Positions 1 through 17,030 are shown, counted from the stretch's first letter. The stretch: DNA of 40,526 nt from Trichinella spiralis (GCA_000181795.3 CM012955.1:991126-1031651), one strand, 5' to 3'. Numbers and translations are program-made. The notes: generated by a model not told the origin, from the sequence alone.

Positions 1-29
1 CATTGTCGGAATATTCATTTACCTGTTAA

Positions 30-200
30 ATGATGGACGATAATGCAAAAGTGAGATTCACAATTGCACACCTCGGTCTTATGGCGACCAACCAAACTAA
101 CTAACCACGGAAAGCGATATTCTGCAATATTGGATGATAGTACGCAAAGTTCGGTTTGGAAAAACAACCTAATTCTTGATGAGTAAGAGCGTAATAGCAT
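30..200 (-). CDS. possible exon, faint serine-protease-like look
   Basis: On the minus strand an open stretch ends at a good donor (ACAG|GTAAAT, near 22-28). Its translation contains the block RFPWLVSLVG followed by several cysteines and HFC. This faintly recalls the start of a trypsin-like (S1) domain, where PWxVSL precedes HFCGG, but the GG and the catalytic His block are not visible. No neighbouring exon could be tied to it and the upper boundary is not resolved. It could equally be chance open sequence at the window edge. Confidence 0.2.
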
Positions 201-483
201 AAATTAAAAGTGTTCTTTTATTAATTTGTTTGCTAAAATAAAAGCTATTTTGCTTAAAGGCATGTAATGTGATGAACAATGCAAATAGTATGAAAATTCA
301 TTTCATCAAGTTCATATAGCATATTAGAATCTACAATTAGTTGTGAAAAAAAATGAAATTCCCATTCTTGATACTGCCTGCACGCTATGCAAAATATTTT
401 ACATTGCCATCAAATATTAAGGACGGAAATAGCTTTATAAGAAAAGAGGAAGAACTAGTTAAGTAATGGACAATGCAATTTTA

Positions 484-625
484 TTACATACTTTCTCCAA
501 AGGATCTCAAAAAGGAATTCCATTTTTCATTCTCATTACTGGAAATTATCAATCCAAGCACAGAATGAATGTCACTAACAGAAAATAGAAATCCGCTAGT
601 TTTCAGATGGCGTATTCTTGAAGTC
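484..625 (-). CDS. possible terminal exon, unrecognised
   Basis: A 3' splice site (GATTGTAG, minus strand) is followed by 47 open codons: TSRIRHLKTSGFLF, then SVLGLIISSNENEKW, ending RSFGESM and TAA. The stop overlaps an AATAAA (480-485 on the complement). A GTATGT just before the stop could instead be a donor, which would make this an internal exon. The composition looks protein-like, but the family is not recognised and no upstream exon was found. Confidence 0.27.
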
Positions 626-961
626 CTACAATCACAACATATGAAACACAACTTGTTTTTCAGACATAGGTGATGTGGGTGAGTAAAATTCAAAACGCTG
701 CTGGACAAATGGCCATATCACACTAATCTAATGAATTGCTAACCACAGAGAGCACATTTTGAAGAGTTGCACAAGAGTAGCTGCACAATATAAAAAGCAA
801 TTCACAGTGACTCTGGTGTAGTAAGAGCAAAATGGCCTAAGGGAAATAGAAAAACTGAGGCAAGAAACATTTCAACAATTTTTGACAGTTCCTCAAATGC
901 CCATCATTTAGTGTAGGACTGTTCTCAGGGCATTGCTAAAAAATTTCCATCTACAATAATA
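626..961. other. no gene seen
   Basis: Unique AT-rich sequence between the possible exon at 484-625 and the tandem array. A plus-strand stretch after a CCACAG at about 748-754 is open for about 23 codons and then meets two stops. Nothing else stands out. Confidence 0.4.
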
Positions 962-3900
962 TTCATTTAAGCTACAGAAACTTTCAAAATTGACAATCTT
1001 TGTTCACAGAATATGTTTGATTTATTACAATTCAGAGATAAGAATTTGCCAAATTATCTCATTAGAAAGCTATTTTTGTTTCATGTGCCAGTATTTTTAT
1101 TCTAAAAATTTCAAATGCACAAACTGGAAAATTTATCAAATTTCTCAAAAAATCATTTATTTTAGATTATAAAAAAATTTACATACCTATAATAGGAACA
1201 CAATTGCTTGCAATAATGATAAAATTATTTCACAGAATGCCGTAGTTTCTGTGAAGCATGGAATATATTTCAACGTACAAACCAGTGGATACCTCAAAAT
1301 ATTCGAATAAATGCTATGCATGAGCTCAATTGTTTGAAATGAATTCTGAATTTATTTAATTACACAGCATTTGTAATGAAGATTCACCCTGGGCGACTAC
1401 ACATTATACTAATTATGCAAATTACAATTGCATGCCTTTTATGTGGCAAAAGTAAATTTAAATATCCACAAATTCGGTCTGAATGAGATGCTTGGTAAAT
1501 GGAAAAGATGGTAATGAGAACCACATTCCATTAAATGTTTGCTTTTCAACAAAGTAAACAATTACAGCGCTCGCGTTTTCATTTGCAGCAATTAATGATT
1601 ATTTAAAAGAAATAATTAAAGAAATTCTATTCTATTAATCGTAAAAAAGATACGTTAGTAAAAATCTAACAGATTTGATGTCTGAAATGTTTCATGTGCA
1701 GAAATTGGCAGTCATTCCGGCCGTTGGAAAACAATTACTGATGGAGGACTTCTGTATATATTAAAATACGCAGAACCTCAAATTTAGTGCCCATTTATTC
1801 GAAAACTACCATGCAGTTTAAGATGAAAGTCTCTAAAATTCCATCTTCCATCAGTATGAAACTATAACAATCAAGATAAAGTCAAAATTTTGAAAACTGA
1901 ATTTTCGCCAATTTTCGCAGAAACAACCAAGTCTATGACCCATGAAATTTTGCAATTTTTGAGAAAAAATTTTTCTTTTTAAAAATTAAAGAAGTTGATT
2001 TTTAAAGATAAAGAATTATTTGTTGAATACTAAAAAATTCTTCGAAACTTTCATGTTGATGCTTTTCTTGATAAGTACTTTAAAACGTGCTGCTTATAAA
2101 TAGGATTTTAACAAATCAAAATAAAAAGAATTGAAAAATGAAAGTTAAATAAATATTTATATGGAATGGTGTTATTAATTTGCACAACAAAACTATGAAT
2201 GTTTCCACAGGAAAAAAGGAATTTATTTTAATAAGAATTGTTCCTGATTTTCATTTAAAATACAGGAACTTTCAAAATTGACAATCTTTGTTCTCAGAAT
2301 ATTTTTGATTATTACAATTCAGAGATAAGAATTTGCCAAATTATCTCATTAGAAAGCTATTTTTGTTTCATGTGCCAGTATTTTTATTCTATAAATTTCA
2401 AATGCACAAACTGGAAAATTTATCAAATTTCTCAAAAATTCATTAATTTTAGATTATAAAAAAATTTTCATACCTATAATTGGGACACAATTGTTTGCAA
2501 TAATCACAAAATTATTTCACAGTTTGCCGTAGTTTTTTTGAAGCATGGAATATGTTTCAACGTACAAACCAGTGGATACCTCAAAATATTCGAATAAATG
2601 CTATGCATGAGCTCAATTGTTTGAAATGAATTGTGAATTTATTTAATTACACAGCATTTGTAATGAAGATTCACCCTGGGCGACTACACATTATATTAAT
2701 TATGCAAATTACAATTGCATGCCTTTTATGTGGCAAAAGTAAATTTAAATATCCACAAATTCGGTCTGAATGAGATGCTTGGTAAATGGAAAAGATGGTA
2801 ATGAGAACCACATTCCATTAAATGTTTGCTTTTCAACAAAGTAAACAATTACAGCGCTCGCGTTTTCATTTGCAGCAATTAATGATTATTTAAAAGAAAT
2901 AATTAAAGAAATTCTATTCTATTAATCGTAAAAAAGATACGTTAGTAAAAATCTAACAGATTTGATGTCTGAAATGTTTCATGTGCAGAAACTGGCAGCC
3001 ATTCCGGCCGTTGGAAAACAATTACTGATGGAGGACTTCTGTATGTATTAAAATACGCAGAACCTCAAATTTAGTGCCCATTTATTCGAAAACTACCATG
3101 CAGTTTAAGATGAAAGTCTCTAAAATTCCATCTTCCATCAGTATGAAACTATAACAATCAAGATAAAGTCAAAATTTTGAAAACTGAATTTTCGCCAATT
3201 TTCGCAGAAACAACCAAGTCTATGACCCATGAAATTTTGTAATTTTTGAGAAAAAATTTTTCTGTTTAAAAGTTAAAGAAGTTGATTTTTAAAGGTAAAG
3301 AATTATTTGTTGAATACTATAAAATTCTTCGAAACTTTCATGATTGTGTATTTCTTGAAAAGTACTTTAAAACGTGCTGCTTATAAAAAGGATTTTAACA
3401 AATCAAAATAAAAAGAATTGAAAAATGAAAGTTAAATAAATGTTTATATGGAATGGTGTTGTTAATTTGCACAACAAAACTTTGAATGTTTCCACAGGAA
3501 AAAAGGAATTTATTTTAATAAGAATTGTTCCTGATTTTCATTTAAAATACAGGAACTTTCAAAATTGACAATCTTTGTTCTCAGAATATTTTTGATTATT
3601 ACAATTCAGAGATAAGAATTTGCCAAATTATCTCATTAGAAAGCTATTTTTGTTTCATGTGCCAGTATTTTTATTCTATAAATTTCAAATGCACAAACTG
3701 GAAAATTTATCAAATTTCTCAAAAAATCATTTATTTTAGATTATAAAAAAATTTACATACCTATAATAGGAACACAATTGCTTGCAATAATGATAAAATT
3801 ATTTCACAGAATGCCGTAGCTTCTGTGAAGCATGGAATATGTTTCACCGCACAAACCAGTGGATACCTCAAAATATTCGAATAAATGCTTTGCATGAGCT

Positions 3901-4805
3901 CAATTGTTTGAAATGAATTGTGAATTTATTTAATTACACAGCATTTGTAATGAAGATTCACCCTGGGCGACTACACATTATACTAATTATGCAAATTACA
4001 ATTGCATGCCTTTTATGTGGCAAAAAATAAATTTAAATATCCACAAATTCGGTCTGAATGAGATGCTTGGTAAATGGAAAAGATGGTAATGAGAACCACA
4101 TTCCATTAAATGTTTGCTTTTCAACAAAGTAAACAATTACAGCGCTCGCGTTTTCATTTGCAGCAATTAATGATTATTTAAAAGAAATAATTAAAGAAAT
4201 TCAATTCTATTAATCGTAAAAAAGATACGTTAGTAAAAATCTAACAGATTTGATGTCTGAAATGTTTCATGTGCAGAAATTGGCAGTCATCCGGCCGTTG
4301 GAAAACAATTACTGATGGAGGACTTCTGTATGTATTAAAATACGCAGAACCTCAAATTTAGTGCCCATTTATTTAAAAACTACCATGCAGTTTAAGATGA
4401 AAGTCTCTAAAATTCCATCTTTCATCAGTATGAAACTATAACAATCAAGATAAAGTCAAAATTTTGAAAACTGAATTTTCGCCAATTTTCGCAGAAACAA
4501 CCAAGTCTATGACCCATGAAATTTTGCAATTTTTGAGAAAAAATTTTTCTTTTTAAAAATTAAAGAAGTTGATTTTTAACGGTAAAGAATTATTTGTTGA
4601 ATACTATAAAATTCTTCGAAACTTTCATGTTGATGCATTTCTTGAGAAATACTTAAAAAATGTGAAGCTTATAAAAAGGATTTTAACAAATCTAAATAAA
4701 AAGAATTGAAAAATGAAAGTTAATAAATGTTTATATGGAATGGTGTTATTAATTTTTTCAACAAAACTATGAATGTTTTCACCGGAAGAAAGGAATTTAT
4801 TTTAA
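962..4805. repeat. tandem array, three copies of a ~1,288-bp non-coding unit
   Basis: The word CTTTCAAAATTGACAATC recurs at 981, 2269 and 3556, giving periods of 1288 and 1287. The whole intervening unit matches base for base with a few percent differences and small indels. Copy 1 starts at about 962 (TTCATTTAA before a CAGAAACTTTC). Copy 3 ends at a TTAA at 4802-4805, where a transposon end begins. No long reading frame is shared by the copies. Each unit has a more GC-rich core (CACCCTGGGCGACTACACA; CATTCCGGCCGTTGGAA) and an octamer-like ATGCAAAT. It looks like a locally expanded non-coding segment and not a gene cluster. Confidence 0.93.
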
Positions 4806-5300
4806 CCCTTGCGTCGTGTTCTGATATTGTTACATGCTTCATGTTTCCGGTCAAATTGACCCGTGAGATAAATTTCTTTTTAGTGTGAGCTTCATTACCT
4901 AAAAAAAGTTTAAAAAATATACTTTAATGTTTTTGTTAATAAAATAAGCAATGTGATTTTGATTTTTATTTTCAAATCGATGTATATACAGGTTATTTTT
5001 TGCGCAAAGCGAACAATAGTCACAAATATGGGCTTTACGTATAGAGATAGTTGTTTCTTTTTTTCACAGCGGCTAGGTGTTTTGTTGTCAGTGGCTTCGC
5101 AGAGTTGGCATCTTGAACTTTTTTTGTTTGATGCTCCTTGCAGTGTGCTTTGTGATGTTCCTTGTTCTTCGCTTTGAACTTTCCGTCGAATATGAGCTGA
5201 CACCAAAGCTCATTAGTGATGTTCCTTTTAATTTTTCTTTCTTCGCTATGTCATACATATTGCGGTCTGCGACATGTTCACATATTGGAATGTAATAAAT
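4802..5300 (-). mobile_element. piggyBac-like DNA transposon, one end
   Basis: The tandem-array sequence stops exactly at TTAA (4802-4805), the piggyBac target. It is followed by CCCTTGCGTCGTGTTCTG and, some 40 bases in, by the inverted motif GGTCAAATTGACCC (about 4850-4863), both typical of piggyBac-type ends. Pointing toward this end on the minus strand is a reading frame with the Cys-rich tail expected at the C-terminus of a piggyBac transposase (see next entry). The intact array shows TTAATAAGAATTG at this point, so the target before insertion is known. The opposite end and the catalytic core are not present nearby, so the copy is truncated. The right limit is approximate. Confidence 0.68.
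4910..5206 (-). pseudogene. piggyBac-type transposase, C-terminal Cys-rich tail
   Basis: The minus-strand frame reads SSRCQLCEATDNKTPSRCEK and then LSLYVKP. This matches the pattern of the C-terminal zinc-binding tail of piggyBac transposases: CxLC, a basic spacer, RCxxC, LCxxxC. The second half has lost its cysteine pairs. A stop (TGA, 5210-5212) lies just upstream in this frame. Another frame upstream (…ICEHVADRNMYDIAKK…, about 5225-5285) may be the preceding part, so at least one frameshift is likely. The DDD catalytic domain is missing. This is a dead remnant of a plain DNA transposon. The family assignment rests on the Cys pattern plus the TTAA/CCC end. Confidence 0.55.
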
Positions 5301-5690
5301 ATATCATGAATCGCTTTGCTTTTAAGCTTGCAATAAATAATAAAGAAAATGAAAAATGTTAAACCAGAAAAATTTCAAAATAACATCAAATACAAAATAA
5401 AGTAATACGAAATTAAATTTCCATGCATAGAAAGCATTTTGATAATAGAAATAAATTGAAAATAATTTGTTCTTCAAAGAATATAGTAACGCATATTTTG
5501 AAATTAAACTAAACATGAAATGAAGAAAAATAAAATTTTTCAAATGCTGTGAATCATAAGAGGAATTGTATACAAAGATTTTCCTGCTTGAATAATATAT
5601 CAACAAATATCTCAACCGTGGGTGATAGTCGCTGACTTAATTCAACTAACAGAACTCATTATATCCATACTGCATACAACTGACAGGAAA
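5301..5690. other. AT-rich, no gene seen
   Basis: Strongly A/T-biased unique sequence between the transposon fragment and a possible exon. The open stretches here (for example 5322-5615 minus) are rich in F, Y, I and K only, as expected by chance at this base composition. Confidence 0.4.
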
Positions 5691-5977
5691 TTAGATATAA
5701 CTACGGTTATTCCTCGGCTTCAGACTGTTAGAATATAACATTTCAGGCTGTAAAACGTAGCCACATGCAAGATGAGAAATCAATCCAATATTTTAAACAG
5801 AATACATTACCATTTTGCTTGTTCGTAATTTCTCAATCATGTCACCAATAGCACTTGTTTTCAGCTTCAATGATATGCATACGGAAAATGCCATCGTCTG
5901 TCTCATTCTTCAGCCAGTCGAATAATTGGGGGAAACGTTTACTAACATATGCTATCCATGATGCTGAATTGCCCAAC
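5691..5977 (-). CDS. possible two-exon gene piece, unrecognised
   Basis: Minus strand. A likely last exon (5691-5747) follows TTTTACAG and reads PEMLYSNSLKPRNNRSYI and a stop. A 63-nt intron (5748-5810) with donor ATG|GTAATG separates it from an upstream exon reading …GDMIEKLRTSKM. Further upstream in the same stretch is SASWIAYVSKRFPQLFDWL and then DDGIFRMHIIEAEN, which look coding but lie in another frame. The two frames meet near 5855-5870, so either a small intron is hidden, there is a one-base error, or the gene is decayed. The upper limit follows a GTCAAAG splice site at 5978. No family is recognised. The matching intron size and phase argue that at least the 3' part was a real gene. 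Confidence 0.35.
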
Positions 5978-5986
5978 CTTTGACAA

Positions 5987-6690
5987 CTATCAAATCGCTT
6001 AACACGATAAAATTTGTACAGAAAGAATATTTCTTTGTCGTAAAAAGCACACAAAAAATAATAGTTAATGACCATGATAAACGAAACCAAGAAAATTTTA
6101 ACATCACTCACAAACAAATGCCAAAATCATATTATCTAAAAAAAGTCAAAAATATTCAAATATCCATCCTTTAATGCACTGTTATGAATAATACAGTATT
6201 TGAAAATGATTATAAAGCGAGATATCATACTGTGTGCAATGATATTGTGAATTTTTATCAAACAAATGCTACAGCAGTGTGCATAATTAAAATTAATTAT
6301 GTACTGCAATATGATAATTCAATTTTTATATTGAAGTCTTATGGTGAGAAATCAAATTATATTTTAACAAATGAAGACTGATCTGTGAATTCAAGAACTT
6401 TTGCATAAGCGCGTGCGTTGCTGAAATTAAATTTTTGTACAGAAGAAAAAGAATGGTCGACAGAAATTGAATTTCAAAAACAAATTACCAAACCAATTCC
6501 AACAAAGAACTGATTGAACTGTGCAAAAAAGTTTTTAATGAATACCTACTATGTCAGCGATTGGGTTTTTATTTTTAAATTGTAACCGTCATCTGCCGAT
6601 TTTGAAGCAGATATTTATTTACATACCGATGCTTTCAAATTTGAAAATTTTTATTAAATCTATTTCAAAACAAAACAAAATACAATGACA
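5987..6690. other. no gene seen
   Basis: AT-rich sequence. A plus-strand frame at 6184-6381 begins with a true ATG and codes for 65 residues, but its content (N, Y, I, K) is what chance gives here and it has no splice or family support. Confidence 0.35.
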
Positions 6691-6696
6691 TTTATT
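6691..6696 (-). terminator. poly(A) signal for the 75-residue membrane protein
   Basis: TTTATT on the plus strand is AATAAA on the minus strand, about 155 nt past the stop at 6850. Confidence 0.4.
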
Positions 6697-6849
6697 TTCA
6701 ATAATTTTTAACAATAATACAATAATACGGTATTTGAACGAATTCACCAAAACCTTTTTTCGTGGAATGACTTTGATAAAATGATTCGATAAGAAACCAT
6801 GACTGCTTTCTTGGGTCAGTAGATTAAAAGATCTTTTGATGACATCTTT

Positions 6850-7077
6850 TTACTGTGACAATTCGACGCCTAACAACGGTGTCGTGTAACCTGGTGAAGC
6901 TGGATCGTAAAGCACATTGTCACCAGTGGGAAAAATGAGTATCTTCCTGTTCTTTTCACCGAATTCCGTCATTATTCTTCTGGAAATCCAATATCCCAGT
7001 GCGAAGCAGACGCACAGGATACCACACCAGGCCAAAGCGAGAGCATTTTGCTTGAACCTCAGGATTGAAAGCAACAT
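6850..7077 (-). CDS. small single-pass membrane protein, 75 residues, unrecognised
   Basis: Starts at ATG 7077 (MLLSILRFKQ) and ends at TAA 6850-6852. A basic N-terminus is followed by one hydrophobic segment, about residues 11-31 (NALALAWCGILCVCFALGYW). After it come a basic stretch (ISRRI, EKNRK) and a soluble tail with YDPASPGYTTPLLG. The layout resembles small mitochondrial or ER inner-membrane assembly factors, but no family is recognised. The base composition is less AT-rich than its flanks, which suggests real coding. A 3' splice-like TTTCTTCAG lies just upstream of the ATG, so an upstream (possibly untranslated) exon or trans-splice site is possible. An AATAAA lies 155 nt downstream. 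Confidence 0.5.
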   Translation of the reverse strand: MLLSILRFKQNALALAWCGILCVCFALGYWISRRIMTEFGEKNRKILIFPTGDNVLYDPASPGYTTPLLGVELSQ

Positions 7078-7810
7078 TCTGTACCGTCGTTGGAGAACAA
7101 CTGAAGAAAACTGCTCCAGCAAACAAAAACGTTGCCTACACTTTAAACAATTTTACGTTTAAAATAACACGTTACCATTGACAACTTTAAACAAAATGAC
7201 ACTGGTAGAGTTTAATTTATTTCGAGTAGAGGTTATTTTTCAATTCAAATTTGATAATTGTAAAATTGCAATGAATATTTATTTATTTAATTGAATACAG
7301 CAAATTATTTTTCGAATGTTCTACAGAGTCCATTTTCTCCTTTCTCTGGATCCGTATTTCTTGAGCTGGTCCATTTGCATAGAGTTGTCATAAAAATATT
7401 CAAATTAAAATAATTCTGCTATTCTTATTTTTTCTTACAAATTCCTTCTAGGCTGTATATATTTATATATCTAACGCATGGTGTAAATCAATAATTTATC
7501 GTAAAAATGATCTTCATAAGTGCTTCACTTCAAATATTACACGCTCAGTTTACTTGAATAACAAATAATAAATAAACATATGAATAGATACGGCCACACA
7601 TACATACATAGATACATACATACTTACATATATTCGTATAAGTTATACATAATTAACACATTTATATCATCTTCATTATTTTCAAAAAAAAGTTTAAAAT
7701 GAAAAGTATTACAAAATAAATACTGCGCCATAATATATAAATAATGTAATACAAGAAGTACTAATAAAAGATAGTATTTACAATTTACTGGGCATAATGG
7801 ATTATAGAAT
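7078..7810. other. intergenic, includes the copine-gene 3' side
   Basis: AT-rich. The part next to 7811 should be the 3' UTR of the copine-like gene, although no perfect AATAAA is close to its stop. It contains a CATA tract at 7597-7630. Confidence 0.4.
7597..7630. repeat. (CATA)n microsatellite
   Basis: Imperfect CATA/GATA tetranucleotide run. Confidence 0.85.
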
Positions 7811-13091
<5,281 letters not shown>

Positions 13092-14634
13092 CTTTTTTCT
13101 GATTTTTCAAATGCAATTCTGCTGAAACAGAACAGAACACAGACCATGATGTTCGATAATTTTTTTTTCTTATCTAATACATCAACACAACAAAAATCTG
13201 ACCATCAATTTTCCAACATATTATTAACAAATATTAACAACAAAGTCGATAAAAATTTTCATTTCATCATTGAACAATTAAGAAAAAAAAAGAAAATTTA
13301 TCTAATCATTAAAATTATTCTCAATACCGAAAAAGTGAAGAATATTAAAAATGAAATCAATAAGCAAACACAACTAATCAAACATATTGCTGTTGCTCTC
13401 AAGTGTGAAAAAGAAAACGTGAAAAAGCGGACAATTTTCAAAATTGACAAATGGAAACTTTTTACTATTGTATTGTAAAGCAATGAAAAGAAAGAAAAGA
13501 AAAGAACCACTGGTTGTTCATTGCTTAAGCGTAAATTGCAAAACGAATAATTGCATCCAAATTTTGCACTGCAAACAATTTCCACCTGATGGAAATATTC
13601 CATTGGTAAATAAATAATAATAACGGTGGTAGCTGCAGTTGATGAAGCAAACACGCACGCGCTGGAAAATTATTGAACATAATAAGTTGAAATAAATTGG
13701 CCGTAAACATATTATATTCAAAAAAAAGAAAAAGAAAAAATCTGCACGATTAAGCAGTTTACATACACACACACAGTATGAATATCGATGCTGGCAAAAG
13801 TTTGCAAACTGATGCAAAACATGAAAATCAACATTTGCCTGCACAACTCAGTGGACAAAAGAAGCAATCTAGCCTAGTACATAGCAGCAGTCAGTGTAGA
13901 TTGCTGCGCAGCGGGATGTTTGCAAAGAGAAACGTTCGTAGGAGAAAAACGAACACTATCATCGCATCTAAACGAACGACATCGAACATCTGCTTCACGC
14001 TCTAGCTGTGCCGCCGCAACGACCGGCAACTGCTGTGCAACGGTGATTTTTCTCCACTGCCCCAACGAAGCAGCAGCAAGCTAACATTGAAAAAGCAAAA
14101 ATTCTGTGTGCAACGATAAAATTCCATCGAACACTGTTCTGATGAATGGAAAGATAACAGCAACAGAAATAGAATAAAAGATATGAGCAAGCAAAAAAGT
14201 GAAAAAAAACCGACCCGCATTGATAGCGTTGTTGCATTTTCAGAAAAAAAATATCCACAATTTCAGTGGAAAAGAAAAAGTCCACATGACTGAACAGAAA
14301 CAAGCAAACAATGCATTTTACAACCAACCAACAAGCTCAAATGCAAACAACATTGCAACTTTTCAAAATTTTGCAAAATTATTTGAATAATATCCACACC
14401 AACCACAATTAGTTCTTCTACAATGCTTACATTAAAATTTCCAACTGGAACAGTTTTGCAAAATGTTGTCGGATGAGAAAACAGCGTTGCTTGTATTCAT
14501 TCATTCGTTTGCATTGGATTATTACTATATTCTTTCATTTGCAACATTATTTTACTTTTATGCAAAATGAAATTTTTTCCACACAGGCTTTTTCCCATAG
14601 TTCTCTTTCTCTTTCTCCACACAACTGTTCACAA

Positions 14635-14660
14635 ACACACACACACACACACACAAACAC
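14635..14660. repeat. (CA)n microsatellite
   Basis: CA dinucleotide run with one AAAC interruption. Confidence 0.9.
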
Positions 14661-14757
14661 CTCGTTCAAGTGAACTTGAAATTATTATCAAATTCTGCAG
14701 CAGAGCAAAATGCAGTCCGCCCTGTTGTGTTGAACAACGGTGCTCGTCGAATTGAAC

Positions 14758-14789
14758 TACTACTACCACTACTACTACTACTACTACTG
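14758..14789. repeat. (ACT)n microsatellite
   Basis: About ten ACT units with one CCA interruption. Confidence 0.9.
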
Positions 14790-15384
14790 AACGATCAATA
14801 AAATGCTTCACATCAGTTGGACATTTTCAAGCTTTTCTATTTCGCGCTTCATAGCACGATATTTCTGTTCTTCCATCAGCTTTCACGGACGACAACCCTA
14901 TTCCAAATCGATCAAAATACAACTTTCTTTTTCTTCTCCACAGTCCCCCTGACTCTTTCCCTCCCCTCCCCTCCCCTCTGAATCTTCCTTTTTACAGTAC
15001 CTCTCTCCCCTTTGCTAGGTTTCTAAATCTCTTTGGCAAAGAAATTCATACGAAAGTTGAACACATCTGAAAAGAAGAAATTTAAAAAAATTCCCTTCTC
15101 TTCTCTTCTGCTTGTATATGCAAATCAAATCAAACCACCCCTCAAATATATTCAACATAAAAATTATCATCATCATTATTATAATTATTTTGAAAAATAA
15201 ATCAATAAATGCTTTCGTTCAGCGATTGCAAAATAAAAAAAAGAAAAATTAATAATAATATTTCATAATAAGTGCAAAATAAATTTATAAATACCACATA
15301 AACTAACTTGTCAGCAATAATAAAAGCACAACTAGCATTTTACACGAAACAAGAGAACAAGAAACTGAACTGCTACTGCAGCCT

Positions 15385-15412
15385 ACTGCTGCTGCTGCTG
15401 CTGCTGCTGCTT
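15385..15412. repeat. (CTG)n microsatellite
   Basis: Nine CTG units outside any recognised exon, with stops in the frames around it. Not a coding poly-Gln/Leu/Ala tract as far as can be seen. Confidence 0.9.
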
Positions 15413-15490
15413 GTATGTTAAAGTGAATAAAAACTCATTCGAAACGAAAGATGCAAATCACAAATTAAAAACGCTGTTCACTCATTCAGT

Positions 15491-15540
15491 CAGCTAACTT
15501 GCTAGCTAGCTAGCTAACTAGCCAGCCAGCTAACCAGCTG
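15491..15540. repeat. GCTA/GCCA-rich quasi-palindromic repeat
   Basis: A run built from CAGCTAA, GCTAGCTAGC, CTAGCCAGCC and CAGCTAACC. It is rich in the self-complementary words GCTAGC and CAGCTG (E-box type), so it could fold or bind dimeric factors. Function unknown. Confidence 0.7.
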
Positions 15541-17030
15541 AAAACTTTTTGTCAACTTGCTCGAAGAAAAGTTTCACGGCTGCCAGAATAAAATCAAAAT
15601 GCTTCACATCTCTTATCATCTGGCTGCTCTTTTTCAAAAATCAGACCGGCTTGAACCCGACGGCAAATTAAAAAAAATACGAAGCAAACAAAACGAAAAA
15701 GCTATTTTTATTTTATTCCCAAAGCTAATAATGATGATTAAGAAACTTTTTCGCTTTTATCAACGGCGTTATTTCAAATGAATAATGTCGTTTTGCATCA
15801 ATTGATTGATCAAAAATAATATCCACCCCCTCTCCCATAATCAATTTCATGATAACTTTTCTCAAATGTGAAAAGAAACTTCAATGCAAAAAAAAACATA
15901 CTTGAAAGCTTAATCATTTAAAGCATTAAATATAAAATAACTCGTAATATTAATCAAATAAATGCGACTGATCAAACAATCTATCCATCTATTGATATAA
16001 AACAATTTCACAAACTTTTGCAACACTGTAAACTGAATAAAATTGCACCGCATGCGATTACATTGTTTATTATTGATAATTTATATGCTAATATGTATAA
16101 GCAAACAAATGGAATAATTATATAATAATAATATTAATCATTTTTCTTCAAACAAATTATATTAAATAAAACTTCAACTTTCAAAAATATTATTCAAATA
16201 AAAGAAAATAGACGCTAACGGTGCAAAGCCGTTCAAGTATACGACAGATCATAAAGTGTGGATCAATAAATCATTAACAACCAGCGGTGGAAAATAAAAA
16301 TAACCAACTGACGTTTTCCCACTTGCAACAAATCAAATATAATATATATTAAAAGAAATCAAAATAAATAAATACATATACATGCAACTTCCAACAAGCT
16401 GCCTGCAATGACTAAACAATGAACCTTCACACATACTACAGTATACTGAAATTAACGTTCACTTGGCAGTATAGAGAACATTTTTAATTCTTGCTCGGAG
16501 GGAAAAATAAATAAAAACTGAAAATACGTTAAAATATGCAAAAAGACGCCATACACTGCACCTTTCACTTTCAACTATACGTGAACAAATAAAATATTGC
16601 CGTGCCCGAATTTGACCATTCCCTTTTTAAGCAATCGAAGAGAAGGATAATTTTTATACTGCTCTTTTATATTTAAAGATGAACAGAACAATAGCGATAA
16701 AAAGCAAATTAAAGTCTGCTTGGAGTGCTGAATTAATTTTTCACATGTCAACAATATTAATTATCAAATACATAAATATTAAATAATATTAATAAGCGCT
16801 TGCACTGAAATCAATTAGAAAATTAATTAATCTACATTAAATAAATAAACGCAATTTTAAGATAAAAGGATTTTTATCAGCTTAAATTAACATAATCTTA
16901 TACAGTAAAATATCTTTATACAGTAAAATGTAGAATATGTGGAAAGAAGAACCTGCGGTCATAAAATGCAATACTGCTAATTGCAAACAAATATGCAAAA
17001 GTGATTTTTCAAACTGTTAAATGAAATGTG

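Noticed and set aside
748-830. Plus-strand stretch EHILKSCTRVAAQYKKQF after a CCACAG as a last exon
   Set aside because: Only about 23 codons, no upstream exon found, and two stops in a row. Too weak.
6184-6381. 65-codon plus-strand open frame
   Set aside because: Its composition is what AT-rich chance sequence gives. No splice, family or poly(A) support.
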